DNA from: Cytidiella melzeri | Lineage: Eukaryota; Basidiomycota; Agaricomycetes; Polyporales; Irpicaceae | DNA length: 64,000 nt | Assembly: GCA_022592445.1 (NCBI GenBank) | Contig: JABYQR010000160.1 | Coordinates: 1-64,000, forward strand | Direction: 5' to 3' | Part shown: piece after piece, positions 44,488 through 56,922 of the stretch | How positions within the stretch are numbered: the stretch's first letter is position 1 | How the letters are laid out: every line of letters begins with the position of its first letter | The notes under the pieces: generated by a model | Databases searched by the model: none | The model's input: only the letters and a program-made list of their open reading frames with translations | Told to the model about the DNA's origin: nothing | Made by a program: the position numbers and the translations under genes

Positions 44488-46670
44488 ATGGATCATCTAC
44501 GTCGCAGCATCTCGGGTCTTGCACTGTTGAGCTGTTGCTGGCTTGTCAGTGGCATCGCAGCTCTTTTTACTACAGAACCTCCCACGGCCTCGCCAGATAT
44601 CGTAAGGTTCAAGTCCAAGCTTCAGCCCGACGTCGGACTGCGATTCGTTCGCAATTCGGGCGTGTGCGAGACGACGCCTGGGGTGAATCAGATATCAGGA
44701 TACGCTGACATCGGGACCAACATGTCTATGGTATGATCTTGATGCACACAGAATAGCAGACCATGTCTTAGAGCTTTACAGTGGTTCTGGTTTTTTGAGG
44801 CCAGACAGAACCCAGAAACCGCACCTTTCACTTTGTGGTCAGCGATTAGTTCGAAGCACCAGTGGTTGTGACGTTGGAAGAGCTGATTTGATTGATAGGC
44901 TCAATGGTGGCCCAGGGTGTTCCTCTATGATTGGACTGTTCCAAGGTACGTTCGTCGTCGCTCGGATAGCAGTCACTAAGGGACGAAGACTCTTGTAGAG
45001 CACGGACCGTGCCAAGTCCTATCGGACGGCGAAACTACTGTTCTTAATCCATTCAGGTATGTCGTATCAAGGAGATGTGCAAACAATGAATGCTCATCCT
45101 TCTATATAGCTGGAACAATCTTACCAATAGTGAGCCGAATCTACGAGTCAGGTCTGATTGATGTCGTCTTACACTCCCTTGCCCAGTTATCTATGTCGAT
45201 CAGCCCATCGGGACTGGGTTTTCACATGGTACAGTGAATGTGAACAGTACCTTTGCCGCAGCTCCTCCGTTCTGGTCGGCTTTCCAGACGCTGCTGGAGA
45301 CGGACGACTTCCAGAAATTCGAGAGCCGAGAGTTCGTACATGGTATCCTTGCTGCAAACAACATCTTACTGATCTGTCGTCGTGATGTAGATTCATCTTT
45401 GCCACGGAGAGTTATGGAGGACACTACGGACCCGAATTCGTGACCTACTTCGATCAACAGAACGCGAAAATCGATCAGGGCGTCATTCAAGGCGAGAAGA
45501 TTACCGTCAGCGCACTCATGATCAACAAGTCATTCTCTTAATGTTCGCCCTTTCCGCTCGCACTAACGTGTTGACATTCAGTGGTTGGTATGATCCGCTG
45601 CTGCAAAACGAGGCTTACGTGCAATTCGCCACCAACGCACCTGGCTACGGTCAACTGCAAAGTGACTCTGTCATTGCATCTCTAAACACGGCGTTTTTCG
45701 GCTCAGGAGGATGTCAAGAACAAGAATTAGCGTGCTACGCTGCTGGGAACGGGTCGTCCAGTAACGCAGTGTGCATGAAAGCGGATAATTTCTGCGTGAG
45801 CTGCATACACGATTATACGTACAACCCACGAGCTAACTTTGAATAGATTGACAATGTGTTTGTCCCAGCTGTCGGAAACAGGGACTCGGATGACCTCAGA
45901 CAAAATTCTTCAGCGTTGTTTCCACCTGAGTTCTACGTCAGTCTCCTCCGCAATGCTACTATATTGACCCAGATAGGGGTGGACTCTGGAGTAAGGTGCG
46001 TATCATATATGTTATCTCCTCGCCAGTCTGTGTGTTCGATATTTTGACTACCAGGTACTCTGAGTGCTCCAATAGCGTGGATAGCCAGTTCTCTAGAACA
46101 GGAGACGATGCTAGGACGTTACTTCCGCAACTTGGCGCATTGGCAAACTCTGGTCTGAAGATGCTGATATGGGTAAGTTCCACTCCGAGTCGTACACAAA
46201 ATCTCCAAGTTGACTCACGCGCCTTACAGGCTGGTGACGCAGATATCAAGTGCGTTTTCCTCCCACCCTATTGATAAATTGCTCACTGTTTGTCTGTTCA
46301 CTAGCTGCAACTGGCTTGGAGGACACGCATCCGTGCTGGCTATGGACTGGTTCGGGAATGAAACGCTTCATAACACGCCATTCACCAACATGACCATCAA
46401 AGGGGCGCCAGTAGCAGCAATACAGAACGTCGAAAACTTTTCTTTCGCGTGAGTCCATCCTTGAGCGTAAATCAAGGTTATCTCGTCTGATTGTTCCTCG
46501 TTGCAGCCGTGTGTTCCAAGCCGGACATGAAGTTGTAAGTGTCTGCTATGCGCGACAGAAAAGAATCAAATTGGCTCATATGCCGTGGTCCACAGCCTGC
46601 ATTTCAGCCAGAGGCTGCTTTTGAGATATTCTCGCAGGTGTTGCATAAAGAGCAGCTGCACTCTGTGTGA
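44488..46670 (+). CDS. Secreted serine carboxypeptidase, family S10, 484 aa, 14 exons
   Basis: Removes C-terminal residues from peptides outside the cell or in the vacuole. Exons: 44488-44730, 44782-44837, 44899-44945, 44999-45056, 45110-45129, 45187-45331, 45391-45528, 45582-45795, 45847-45995, 46055-46172, 46230-46249, 46305-46448, 46507-46534, 46596-46670; total 1455 nt. A signal peptide occupies about residues 1-25. Family marks: [54 protein letters not shown], the nucleophile IFATESYGGHYGPEF (Ser about 197), IWAGDADINCNWLGGHA with the catalytic Asp, and FQAGHEVPAF with the catalytic His (about 458). The order and wording match carboxypeptidase S1-like fungal enzymes. Two exons are only 20 bp. 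All triad residues are intact. Confidence 0.95.
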
Positions 46671-47104
46671 CCTGGGAGAGCCGGGGGAAATAACGTTCAG
46701 GTACTACCAGTGTAAAGGGCCTTTGTCGTTGCAGTAAATTCGAACTTCGAAGAGCACAGATTACACTTGTCATCTTTTCGAATATCTTGCATGGTTATTA
46801 ACCTCAGTCTCATATCGCACGACGCATTGCCAGCTTTGATATGTTGGTCTGCCGGCCAGCCATGCCAGTGGCCGGTTGCAAATGCCATGCCGTAAGAACA
46901 CCGACGGCACGATCAGCGTCCTTCGGATTGACCGCTCCGGTATCACCGGGTCGTAGGTCGCGTGAGCGACGGCGTGGAACTGAGCAGCGCAACTTGGAAA
47001 GAGTTGCCCACGACCGTCGACATCGAACGCCACGTCGAGCTCAACAAAAAAGACAACAAGCCACTCTTTTGAAAAGCCCTTGGCTGATCCAGAAATAACC
47101 CTCC
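46671..47104. other. Spacer between the carboxypeptidase and isocitrate dehydrogenase
   Basis: 434 bp containing the carboxypeptidase 3' region and the IDH promoter. No gene supported. Confidence 0.5.
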
Positions 47105-48971
47105 ATGTTACTGCGACATGCTACCGCCTATAACCGTTTCCTTCGGCCGACGACGGTGCGCTTTGTGAGCAGAGGCTTTGCTAGCAGCACCGTCCGACTT
47201 CGTGAGTCCTATGATGCCGTAGGAGTTGTTCAAGGATTGACGGAGCTCCGTTTCACTTGTTATGACGACTTGTCTCACATTGTTGACGTTATTGTCCAAT
47301 CCCTCGACCATCGTCACTCACGATCAATAACCCACGTCGTACACCATGTCTCTAGAGCAGAAGATTGTCGTGAAGAACCCAGTAGTAGAGCTGGATGGAG
47401 ATGAGATGACCAGAATTATATGGAAGAAGATCAGGGAGGAGGTATGGCACTTACATAGCATGGGAATGAGAGCGGTCAAGAGTATTGAAATGTGCTCTCT
47501 TCAATAGCTTATTCTGCCCTACCTCCACCTTGATATCAAGTACTTCGATTTGGGAGTGGAGCATCGAGATGCCGTACGTGGGCGTGTCGCCTTACTCTTC
47601 AATCGCGTCTGACTCAACTCCCCCATAGACTAGCGACAAAGTAACGGTTGAATCCGCGGAGGCAATCCTCCAGCATGGCGTTGGCATCAAATGCGCAACC
47701 ATTACCCCCGACGAGGCTCGTGTGGAGGAGTTCAAGCTGAAGGAGATGTGGAGGAGTCCGAACGGAACGATACGTAACATCCTTGGAGGCACAGTCTTCC
47801 GTGAGCCCATTATCTTGAAGAGCGTACCAAAACCAGTCCCTGGGTGGAAGAAGCCCATAGTCATCGGCCGTCATGCCTTTGGAGACCAAGTAAGTATGAT
47901 ATTTGTAGCCGTCTGGCTCAATCTGACCCTGTGAAGTATCGCTCGACCGATTTCGTTGCACCAGGCCCTGGGAAGCTTCAGCTGGTGTACACCCCTACTG
48001 ACGGAAGCGCCCCGACCACCCTCAATGTCTACGACTTCAAAGCCAAAGGTGTCGCCATGGCGATGTACAATACGGACGAGTCTATTAAGGGCTTCGCGCA
48101 CTCATCCTTCAAGATGGCTCTATCGAAGAAACTCCCTCTTGTGTGTGCATTTATTACCATCATGGCAATCACACCACTCACCTGTTTTCAGTTCATGTCA
48201 ACCAAGAACACCATTCTCAAGAAGTATGACGGTCGCTTCAAGGACATATTTCAGGAGATTTATGAAACGTGCGTTTGTTGTGCCGCACACATGGCGCACT
48301 TGTGCTCACAGTATGCAGCGAGTACAAGGAAGCGTTTGAGAAAGCTGGCATCTACTATGAGCACCGCCTTATCGACGACATGGTAGCGCAAGCCATCAAA
48401 TCCTCTGGAGGATTTGTATGGGCATGCAAAAACTACGACGGTGATGTTCAATCCGACATCCTTGCACAAGGTTTCGGAAGCTTGGGCATGATGACTAGTG
48501 AGCTCGTCACGCCGGACGGCAAAACCATTGAGAGCGAAGCAGCTCATGGTACGCACTTCTTTCTTCAGACGCAGTTGACTCAGCTGACTGATTTTTCTAC
48601 AGGCACCGTTACGCGTCACTACCGTGAATACCAAAAGGGTAACGAAACCTCCACAAACCCAGTCGCATCTATCTTCGCATGGACACGAGGGCTGCTTTTC
48701 CGTGCCAAGCTCGACAAAAACGATGCGCTCCGCAATTTCTGCGAAGATCTTGAGGCGGCTTGCGTTGAAGTTATTGACAACGACGGTATCATGACCAAAG
48801 ATCTCGCACTCGCTATACATGGCAAGGACATGAAGCGCGAGCACTGGGTCGTGACGAACGTATACATGGACGCCGTCAATGTCAGTACCTTTCGCACAGT
48901 TCAATATTGCCTACGCTGACCTAGTTTACCAGGCAAAGTTGAAGGAGAAGATGAGCGCCCGGAAGGCGTAG
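47105..48971 (+). CDS. IDP1: NADP-dependent isocitrate dehydrogenase, mitochondrial form (445 aa)
   Basis: Oxidatively decarboxylates isocitrate to 2-oxoglutarate, making NADPH. Exons: 47105-47201, 47356-47441, 47508-47573, 47629-47889, 47937-48140, 48192-48268, 48319-48548, 48603-48880, 48933-48971; total 1338 nt. Exon 1 codes a basic, Ser/Arg-rich leader ([15 protein letters not shown] onward) typical of a mitochondrial presequence. The conserved protein then runs from [20 protein letters not shown], through [18 protein letters not shown], the [16 protein letters not shown] block, [20 protein letters not shown] and [18 protein letters not shown], to [19 protein letters not shown] with [13 protein letters not shown]. 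Substrate and metal residues look intact. Intron 1 (154 bp) contains an in-frame alternative start, ATG at 47346, that reads straight into exon 2 and would give a leaderless, cytosolic form. Confidence 0.96.
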
Positions 48972-49995
48972 GTGTTGTTGACATAAGTATGATCCAGGGC
49001 TTGGATAACAATTAGCGACCATCTGTAATATTAGCAGAACCTGAAGACGGAGTGTATCTCTTGCAGGCCGTCTCGTCCGACTTTGCGCTAGGAGAAGACC
49101 AGAAAGGTACGAGGTCATCAGATTGTTCTACTGTCCGGTGTGACTCTAGCTTCCGTGCAAGAGCGGCTTACTCGGAGCATCAATATTCATGTTGCCCAAG
49201 CAGGAACGAAAATCTCATAAACCCTTTTCCATAGACAGCGCATCTTGCCTATTTTTTCCCGCTTTGCAGGCATCGCAAAACCCTGATTGGCCGTACTCTG
49301 CAGACACGTGCTAAATCAGTGATCTTCGACATACTCGGCCCCTTGGGACCTCGTGCCACGATGTCCATCATTCTTTGAGGACGTCGAAGGTATCTTCCTC
49401 GACTGCTGCGCACACACCTTCGGAAGCTGCTATCACTCTAGGTCGTGAGACCATACGGTCTGTTTCGAACGAAATACTCGACCTCAGTTACAAGCAACGG
49501 GCCTGACTTCGGCAGAAAGATATAAGAGCTATGTCATCTGGCCAGATGGTTAAGTCTTTCTGCTATCAGCTGTCGCCGGAGTATTGGAGGATGCCTACGG
49601 CGTGATTGCGACTGCACCTTGTGGAACAGGTTGAAGTTCACGCGATTGCTGCTTGTATGTAGGAACCGACTCGGCTTACCTCCGGATCCGCCATCGAAGC
49701 ACCTCGTATCTAATTCTACCTCCCCGCAAAGCTCTTGGACGCGATTTGGAATCACTGAAACGCTTGTCGACCATATCGAAGGTTGTGACCTCACCCGATG
49801 GTGACTTGATTTTGACGGTCTTGGTCAGACTGCTTGGGCATCAGTTGGCTTTATGCGCGCGAGTGAGGAACACGAGAAGCTCGTCAGTTGCTGAGCAGGT
49901 GACCGACAAAGAAGCATTGCTACAGAGATAAAGACCTGAGCTCCTGAACGGTACGAAATCAAGCTCGAGTAGCCCTCGCTCGTCTCTAGCTCACG
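48972..49995. other. Spacer and promoter region of aspartic protease 1
   Basis: 1 kb without a gene. Its last 450 bp resemble the region upstream of aspartic protease 2: the blocks around 49670-49700 (ACCTCCGGAT, CGAAGCACCTCGTAT) and 49917-49932 (CTACAGAGATAAAGAC) recur at about 52788-52816 and 53009-53024. So the tandem duplication included the promoter. Confidence 0.6.
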
Positions 49996-51789
49996 ATGCT
50001 CGCCCACCTTACTGCCACCTTGGCCCTGGCTCTCGTCTGCACGGCTACTCCAGTCATCGTCCGGGACAACTTCGTAAAATTACCGATTGCCCGTCGGGTG
50101 AATTCCATAGGCATCTCAAAAGTGGTTGAGCTCGATCAGGCCAGAGCACGAACATTCAAAACGAGTTCGAAGACTCGACATGCATCCGCTCGGTTCAGGA
50201 GTGCTGCGAAGGCGGCTATATCCAATGATCCCGTTACAAACGCTGCTACCACCTACACTGCGGCCGTAAGATTATGCTTGTCATCGTTGCATTTTTAGCC
50301 ACATTGACAGAGGTGTTGTTACGTAGGTACAAATTGGGAACCCTGCCACGACCTGTACGCGTATTGTTATTGAAGTTCAGCATTCCACTGACTCATTCCG
50401 ACCAGACAATCTCATTGTGGACACCGGAAGTTCAAACACGTGGGTTGGCTCAGGCACTCCGTTCACCACCACTACAACCTCTGTGGACACAGGCGAGATA
50501 ATGGTACGTTCTGGCCGAACAAGCGGACGCTGGTCAACCATTATAAAAACTTGTTTTTCCTTAGTTCGTGGAATATGGATCGGGATTCGTACTTGGTACG
50601 GTATAACATCCTGCTTTCGTTGCTGGAGTTACTCTGATGTCGAATCGTCTCTCAGGCGAACAATTCACCGACGATATAACAATTGGAGGGCTGAAAATCA
50701 TTGGACAGGCCTTTGGAGCCGCTTTATTCGCGGACGGCTTTGATGGTGTGGATGGGATCATCGGGTATGCTCTTTAGTACAGTCAAGCCATTTGGCTCAG
50801 TCTAAACGCACTCAACAGCATCGGCCCTACAGACCTCACAGATGGTGAGGAAGGTTCTTAGCTGTAGGTATGTCCTAGACTGAAAAGCTGTTTGCAGGCA
50901 CTACGTCCGATGGAAACCCTGTGCCTACTGTGACCGACAACGCATTTGGTCAAGGCCTTATCGGTGCTAAGCAAGTTGGTGTATCTTTCGAACCCACGGA
51001 ATCCCTCTCTGTCACAAACGGAGAGCTCACGTTTGGTGGTACCGACCCGAGCAAATTCACCGGAACATTGCACACAGTGTGAGTCAGCGTTCGTTGACTG
51101 ACGTGGTTTGAACTTGATAGACATGTGTAGTCCGGTCACAACCACGAGCCCTGCGAGCGAGTTTTTCGGAGTAGACCAAAGCGTCAGTTATGGATCGACC
51201 ACCATTCTATCCACCACGGCGGGCATTGTTGATACCGGTACCACTTTGGTTATGCTGGCATCCGGTGCGGTCTTATTTCCTTTTGGGGCAAGTCCTGCGA
51301 TGCTGAAATCCGTGTGACTAGATGCTCTCAGTGCATACCAGGCAGCCACCGGAGCAACCCTAGACGAGACCACCGGTCTACTCAGCATCACCTCTGCCCA
51401 ATTCAGCAAGCTGCAGCCTTTGAACTTCAACATTGGTGGGGTGAGTTGCGATCGTTCTGCATATCTGATTGGTGCCTTACTAATTCAAGACGAGCAGAAA
51501 ACATTTTCGCTCACCCCCAACGCCCAGATCTGGCCGCGAGCTGTGAGCCATCTCTTCCTGATTCTATTCATTGAACGTTGTTAATTCAATTCCTCAGTTG
51601 AACTCTGCCCTTGGCGGGGCGACTGATGCGATCTTCCTCATCGTTAGCGATTTGGGCACGCCGTCCGGCGAAGGTCTTGATTTCATCAACGGATTCACTT
51701 TCCTTGAGAGATTCTACACCGTTTTCGACTCGGGCGCCAACACCGTCAGTTTCGCGACCACCCCTTTCACTACTGCCACTACAAACTAG
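49996..51789 (+). CDS. Secreted aspartic protease, family A1 (polyporopepsin-like), copy 1, 410 aa
   Basis: A secreted acid endoprotease. Exons: 49996-50265, 50327-50354, 50406-50503, 50565-50595, 50656-50764, 50819-50844, 50898-51078, 51131-51264, 51322-51440, 51498-51542, 51598-51789 (1233 nt). A signal peptide of about 19 residues is followed by a basic propeptide (KLPIARRVNS, QARARTFKTSSKTRHAS). The mature enzyme has the first catalytic site LIVDTGSSNTWVG (Asp about 105), the flap EYGSGF (Tyr about 136), FDGVDGIIGIGPTDLT, VPTVTDNAF, VTNGELTFGG and the second site AGIVDTGTTLVML (Asp about 282). It ends in FLERFYTVFDSGANTVSF with a short tail. Both catalytic triplets are intact and the pro-part is present, so an active zymogen is expected. 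Exon lengths are identical in copies 2 and 3. Confidence 0.95.
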
Positions 51790-53079
51790 CATCTCCGCGG
51801 TATGCTCTATAGCTTGAGGGTATTGGCGACCAGACTAGTGGGACTAGTAGTAATGCTGATATCTGTGATTCCATACATGGCTACTGCCAGTTATCTTACT
51901 GAGTGGATGTCAAAAATTCGCAAAAGCTGAGAGTATAACACAATATAGGTGTCAATTGATGTTCTCGTTTTCGGTGCAACCGGTATGAACTCACCTTCCT
52001 TATTCGGGCTGTCGTGCAGTTAACCTAGCGCCCTTGTCGTGAACATCGCACTCAGGCAAACGAACTCTCTTGATCCTTCTTTCATACGAGACTACTCAGG
52101 TATGTCCATTTATGTATCTGCTACTCTAGTACTATGCCTGACTCACAGTATTCTACGCTTTGCTTCGCGTACTGCAGAGCGGTCCCATCGTAACCATGCC
52201 CAAAGCAAGCTCCGGGGTCCGAGCAATAGACTCATGTTCGACTAGTATCGAACTTCGGTGGCATTGGTGAATTGTACTGTCAATACTATTACTGTGCTAC
52301 ATTGCAAGGACACCAGCCCAGTCAAGACGTACATCCATCTCACGGGGATCCGTTTTCACAACAGAGTTCTCAGGTTACAGCGAGTACCGCGCCCAGATGC
52401 CGACAAACGCTGACCACCTCCCAGGAGTCAGGGAATCCCACCATGGGATGCATATTTTGAACAGCTATAAGTAGGATATGTCAACCTACGTGCACGCGTT
52501 GAACTCACCAAACACTCCAGAGGAATATATTGAGATCCGCGGAATGAGGTGAAAACAAACAGAGGAGGAACAGTTTTCAGCGGCCTTAGCTGCTAACAAG
52601 CGGGTATGACTCGGCTTAAGCCATGTACGAGGCATGCACGAGGTAGGTCAACTAATCAGAGCTTATTTGCTATCAGCTGACGCCTGCGTAATAGAGGAAC
52701 CCTACAGCGCGGGTTGCGACTACATTCTGTTGAACAAGATGAGCTCACGCTATTTTTGCGTGGGTGTTCAAATTGCCCCGGCCTACCTCCGGATCTCCCG
52801 ACGAAGCACCTCGTATCTTATCATACCTCTTCGCAATACTGCCTGCTTGACGTGATTTGGAGCCATTGAACACTATCCATGAGATTCGCCTACAGCAGTC
52901 TTTGTCAGACTGCTTGCGTATTGGCTGCTCCTATGCGTGCAAGCACACGAAGTTCGTCATTTGTAGACCAGGAAGCAGGTCCTCTCTAAAGAAGTCTTTT
53001 TCTGCTACAGAGATAAAGACAGGAGTTCTAGGACGGTAAGAAAGCAAGCTCGAGTAGCTCTCACTTACCCCAGCTTACA
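51790..53079. other. Spacer between aspartic proteases 1 and 2
   Basis: 1.3 kb. No gene supported; short frames near 52039-52460 have no domain. The right part is the duplicated promoter described for copy 1. Confidence 0.5.
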
Positions 53080-54880
53080 ATGCTCACCCAGCTCATCGCC
53101 ACCTTGACCCTGGCCCTCGTCTGCACGGCCACACCAGTCATCGTCCGCGACAACCTCATAAGGTTGCCGATTGCCCGTCGTGTCAACTCGACTGGCATCT
53201 CAAAACTTATCGAAATAGATCAGGCCAGAGCACGAACACTCAAAACGAGTTCGAAGACTCGGCATGCATCCGCTCGGTTTAGGAGTGCTCCCACAGTAGC
53301 TGTCTTCAATGATCCCGTTACAAATGCTGCCACCACCTACACTGCGGCTGTAAGATCATGCTTATCGCTATCGCATTTTTAGCCATGTTGACATAGGCTT
53401 TCTACGTAGGTCCAAGTCGGAAACCCTGCCACGACCTGTAAGCATTATAGGCTCACGACCTAATGTCTCAATAAGTAACTCGGACCAGACAACCTCATTG
53501 TGGACACTGGGAGCTCAAACACTTGGGTTGGCGCCGGCACTCGGTTCACTACTACTTCAAGCACCGTCAACACAGGCCAATTGATGGTATGTTCTAGTAG
53601 AATAAGTTATTGCGGCATGCGGGTGTAAAGAAGCGCTTCTTCCTTAGGCCGTGGAGTATGGGTCGGGTTTCGTTTTTGGTACAGCATAACCTCCTGTCTC
53701 TGTTTTGCGGTGTTTCTCATGGGATATTCTTTTAGGCGATGAAGTTCTTGACCGAGTGTCATTTGGTGGACTAACAATTTCTCAACAATCCATTGGAGTC
53801 GCTTTGATCTCGAGCGGCTTTAATGGTGTTGATGGTATAATTGGGTACGAGTCTACGTTGCACTATGCCAAATGGACCAGTCTCAACGCATTCGACAGCA
53901 TTGGCCCTACAGATCTGACTGAAGGTGAGGAAGGGTGATTTTTGCTCGGAAGATGTCCTAGGACTGACAGATTTGTCTACCAGGCACCACGTCCGATGGC
54001 GACTCTGTGCCTACTGTGACAGACAACGCGTTTTCCCAAGGTTCTATTGGCACCAAACAGGTCGGCGTTTCTTTTGAGCCTACGACATCCCTCTCTGTCA
54101 CCAATGGAGAGCTCACATTTGGAGGAGCTGATCCGAGCAAATTCACTGGATCGCTGCACACGGTGTAAGTAGCGACTGACTAACGAAAAGCCTGACCTTG
54201 ACGGATGCGTGCAGTCCGATCACTACCACGAGCCCTGCCAGCGAATTCTTTGGCGTCGATCAGAGTATAAGCTATGGGTCCACCACCATTTTATCCACCA
54301 CAGCGGGAATCGTCGACACCGGCACTACTCTGATTCTTCTGGCGTCTGGTATGTCTAAAACATTCTCCTTGTAAGACACAAAAGCGGACACTTACTGCTT
54401 GTGTCGCTAGATGCTTTCAGCGCATATCAGACAGCCACCGGAGCAGTCTCAGACGAGGCCACCGGTTTATTGAGTATCACTGCTTCCCAATTCGCGAGCC
54501 TCGAGAGCTTGAACTTCAACATTGGTGGTGTATGTCTGAAGCATTTGATATGTTGGAATTGGCCAGTACTGAGTCGCAGCACGCAGGAAACATTCACACT
54601 TACTCCCAACGCCCAAATTTGGCCGCGAGCAGTGAGGCATCCCGCCCTGATTCTTCTGACGCACAGCAACTCACCATCTAATCTTTAGTTAAACACCGCC
54701 ATCGGGGGTACGACAGATGGGATCTACCTCATCGTTGGCGATATAGGCACGCCATCCGGAGAAGGTCTCGATTTCATCAACGGATTCGCGTTCCTTGAGA
54801 GGTTCTACACCGTTTTCGACTCTTCCGCAAATACCGTCAGTTTCGCGACCACCCCTTTCACTACTGCCACTACAAATTAG
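53080..54880 (+). CDS. Secreted aspartic protease, family A1 (polyporopepsin-like), copy 2, 410 aa
   Basis: Exons: 53080-53349, 53410-53437, 53489-53586, 53648-53678, 53736-53844, 53899-53924, 53984-54164, 54215-54348, 54411-54529, 54587-54631, 54689-54880. These lengths equal those of copy 1 exactly. Signal peptide and propeptide are nearly identical to copy 1 (ALVCTATPVIVRDN, LPIARRVNSTGISKL). Catalytic blocks: NLIVDTGSSNTWVGAGTRF, flap EYGSGFVFG, FNGVDGIIGIGPTDLTEG, VTNGELTFGGADPSKFTG and GIVDTGTTLILLAS. No stop or frame break was found, so it should be active. Differences from copy 1 concentrate in the loop after the first site (RFTTTSSTVNTG) and in exon 5 (VSFGGLTISQQSIGVALI), parts that shape the substrate cleft. 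Close flanking similarity points to a recent tandem duplication. Confidence 0.95.
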
Positions 54881-55167
54881 CGTCTTGGCCACTCGTACAG
54901 TGATAGCTAGAGGTGTAGGTGGTCTTGACAATTATAATGATGCATCCCTTACGATTCAACGGGCTGGCCATGGGACAATGATGTCGGCGGCCCGCACGTT
55001 CCTCTTCTACAGCATGCGCCAAACTCTGAGTGAAGGAAAGACAGTCAAAGTGTAGACCTGTTACGATTAGCTGCCTCTACAACGGATTAGCCAGCTACGT
55101 GTAGCGGCACGGCCTTTCCAGAGGTCGAAAGATACTACCGAAAAACATTGTTCGCCTCCCTTACTAT

Positions 55168-56922
55168 CTACCACCGCTCATTCTCATGGTCTTCTTCGTC
55201 GGTTTCATTCCCCTCCGCCAGACTGATCTGGGTAGTAAACTGCAGGGTGCTGACGATGTGACCAGAGAGAGGAAGTGTCGTTGCGTTGATGCAGCTGTCG
55301 GCACCTGCTGTGCTGTGCAGATTCAGTGCGAGTCGAGACATCATCGTCACGGATATGCTGCGCGGGATTTTAGACTTCAGTCAACGTCGGTTTGGCACGA
55401 TTTCGGATGAAGAAAGGAAGACTCACGCGCTTGCTGCTGTCGATAGAACGCCTCGTAGTGCGGGCTAGGGTTTTCAAGATCCTCGTGAGTAGGCATGTGC
55501 CATACTGCTAAAGACACGTACAGCGCAGATCTAAGCCATTCATCTTGTCAGTATTAGTCTAGCATACGGAAAGTCGGAAATATTCCCACATAAAATGTGA
55601 TGACGTTGGCACCTTGTGCGATGAGCATGACACTTGATAAGCCATCAGACTCTGCCAGAGCTACACAGACTTGAACGAAATTGCAGTACCCAAAGTAGAT
55701 CGCACCTGCGCCAACAATAATCTTGATCAGCGTGGTTGCAATTGGTTGATGTTGTAAATCAGCTTACCATCCCGTACCATGAGTGAGACAATGTCCAAAC
55801 GTTTCGTGAGACTGTATTTGAGCCGCTCCTTGTATGTCTTGAGGAGCGTGAGAGAGAATATCATGGCATCGAATACGAACAACGCCTCCCACGCCACGGC
55901 AATATCTGGCATACATCAGCGAGACCAAAATTACTGTCAGTCAAATGACTCACGGATGGCACTAGGTTTCGCCGCAGGATAACTTTGGTAAGATGCGGAC
56001 CCGGCGAATATGCAAAGGCAAATACTGACGAGGTCTTTGAAGAACCGATATGGCACCCCTGTTGGAGTGATACGGCCGCTTCTTGGCTTGTGACAGCCCA
56101 CTACGGCGGTTGTAGCACCTTTATTTAAACAAGATCAAGGAGCGCGAGTAACAGTACATACCGCAGATAACCCAATGAGCACACAGGCCACGCTAACCAT
56201 GAGAAGCGCGATCCGTTTGTTCCTAGCATACAGCGCGTATGTCCTCAACATTTGCATCGCTGCAGATCGGGTCAGGGACTAGCCAGCATATGATACAACT
56301 GTCATCAACTCACCAGCAACAAGAATTTGCGTTGCCATGAGAGCTATTTGACGATAGAACGCATAATTTGAACAACTGCGATGAGCCGAAAGACATCGGG
56401 TCACTTTATGCAGACATGTTGGAATCGCAGTACCCACCTCTAGAAACATAGTCAGGTTACCGGAGTGGAAGGAACTCAGGACGAGAACAGTTACCTCTAT
56501 CGACGTGAACGTGTTAGCAAAATTGCCATAAGTAACTGTTATAGTCTATGAAAGTGTACGGTTGTTCAGCGTAGCTGAGCTGAGAGAAATATTTGAGTAC
56601 TCTCACAGAAAATAGTGCAAAATAACGGGTAGTTATAAAGTAGATTGAAGCAGCCCTCCTGGGGAAACGCCAAATTCGCAAGTACTCCTCGCCAAACGTG
56701 ATGATGTGGTCGTAAAACAAGATTGCTAGGACGGCGGTCAACTCCCATGAGACAATGATCCGTAAAGCAAGATACGCACTGACACCGATTAAATGCAGAC
56801 AGCTGTGCAAAAAGCTGGATGGTGCGTTGTAAGCTACGAACGACGGGTCGGCATAGGATTGTCACTTACAGCTGATCCTCTGGTATATGAACAGCAAAGA
56901 CATGAATGACACTAGCTGGCAT
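55168..56922 (-). CDS. DUF6533-domain seven-helix membrane protein, copy 4 (divergent, inverted)
   Basis: Lies on the minus strand between aspartic proteases 2 and 3. The start is likely ATG 56922 (MPASVIHVFAVHIPEDQL), followed by introns and a DUF6533 block: ILFYDHIITFGEEYLRIWRF, then YFITTRYFALFS. Later exons give PDIAVAWEALFVFDAMIFSL with the TLLKTYKERL helix, and a C-terminal tail from MMSRLALNLHSTAG to the stop at 55168. Sequence is clearly further from copies 1-3 than those are from each other. It has the YDHxITF form of the DUF6533 motif, where copies 1-3 have YEYFITL-like versions. Exon limits in the middle (55915-56510) were not fully resolved. Function unknown; membrane topology is inferred. 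Confidence 0.78.
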
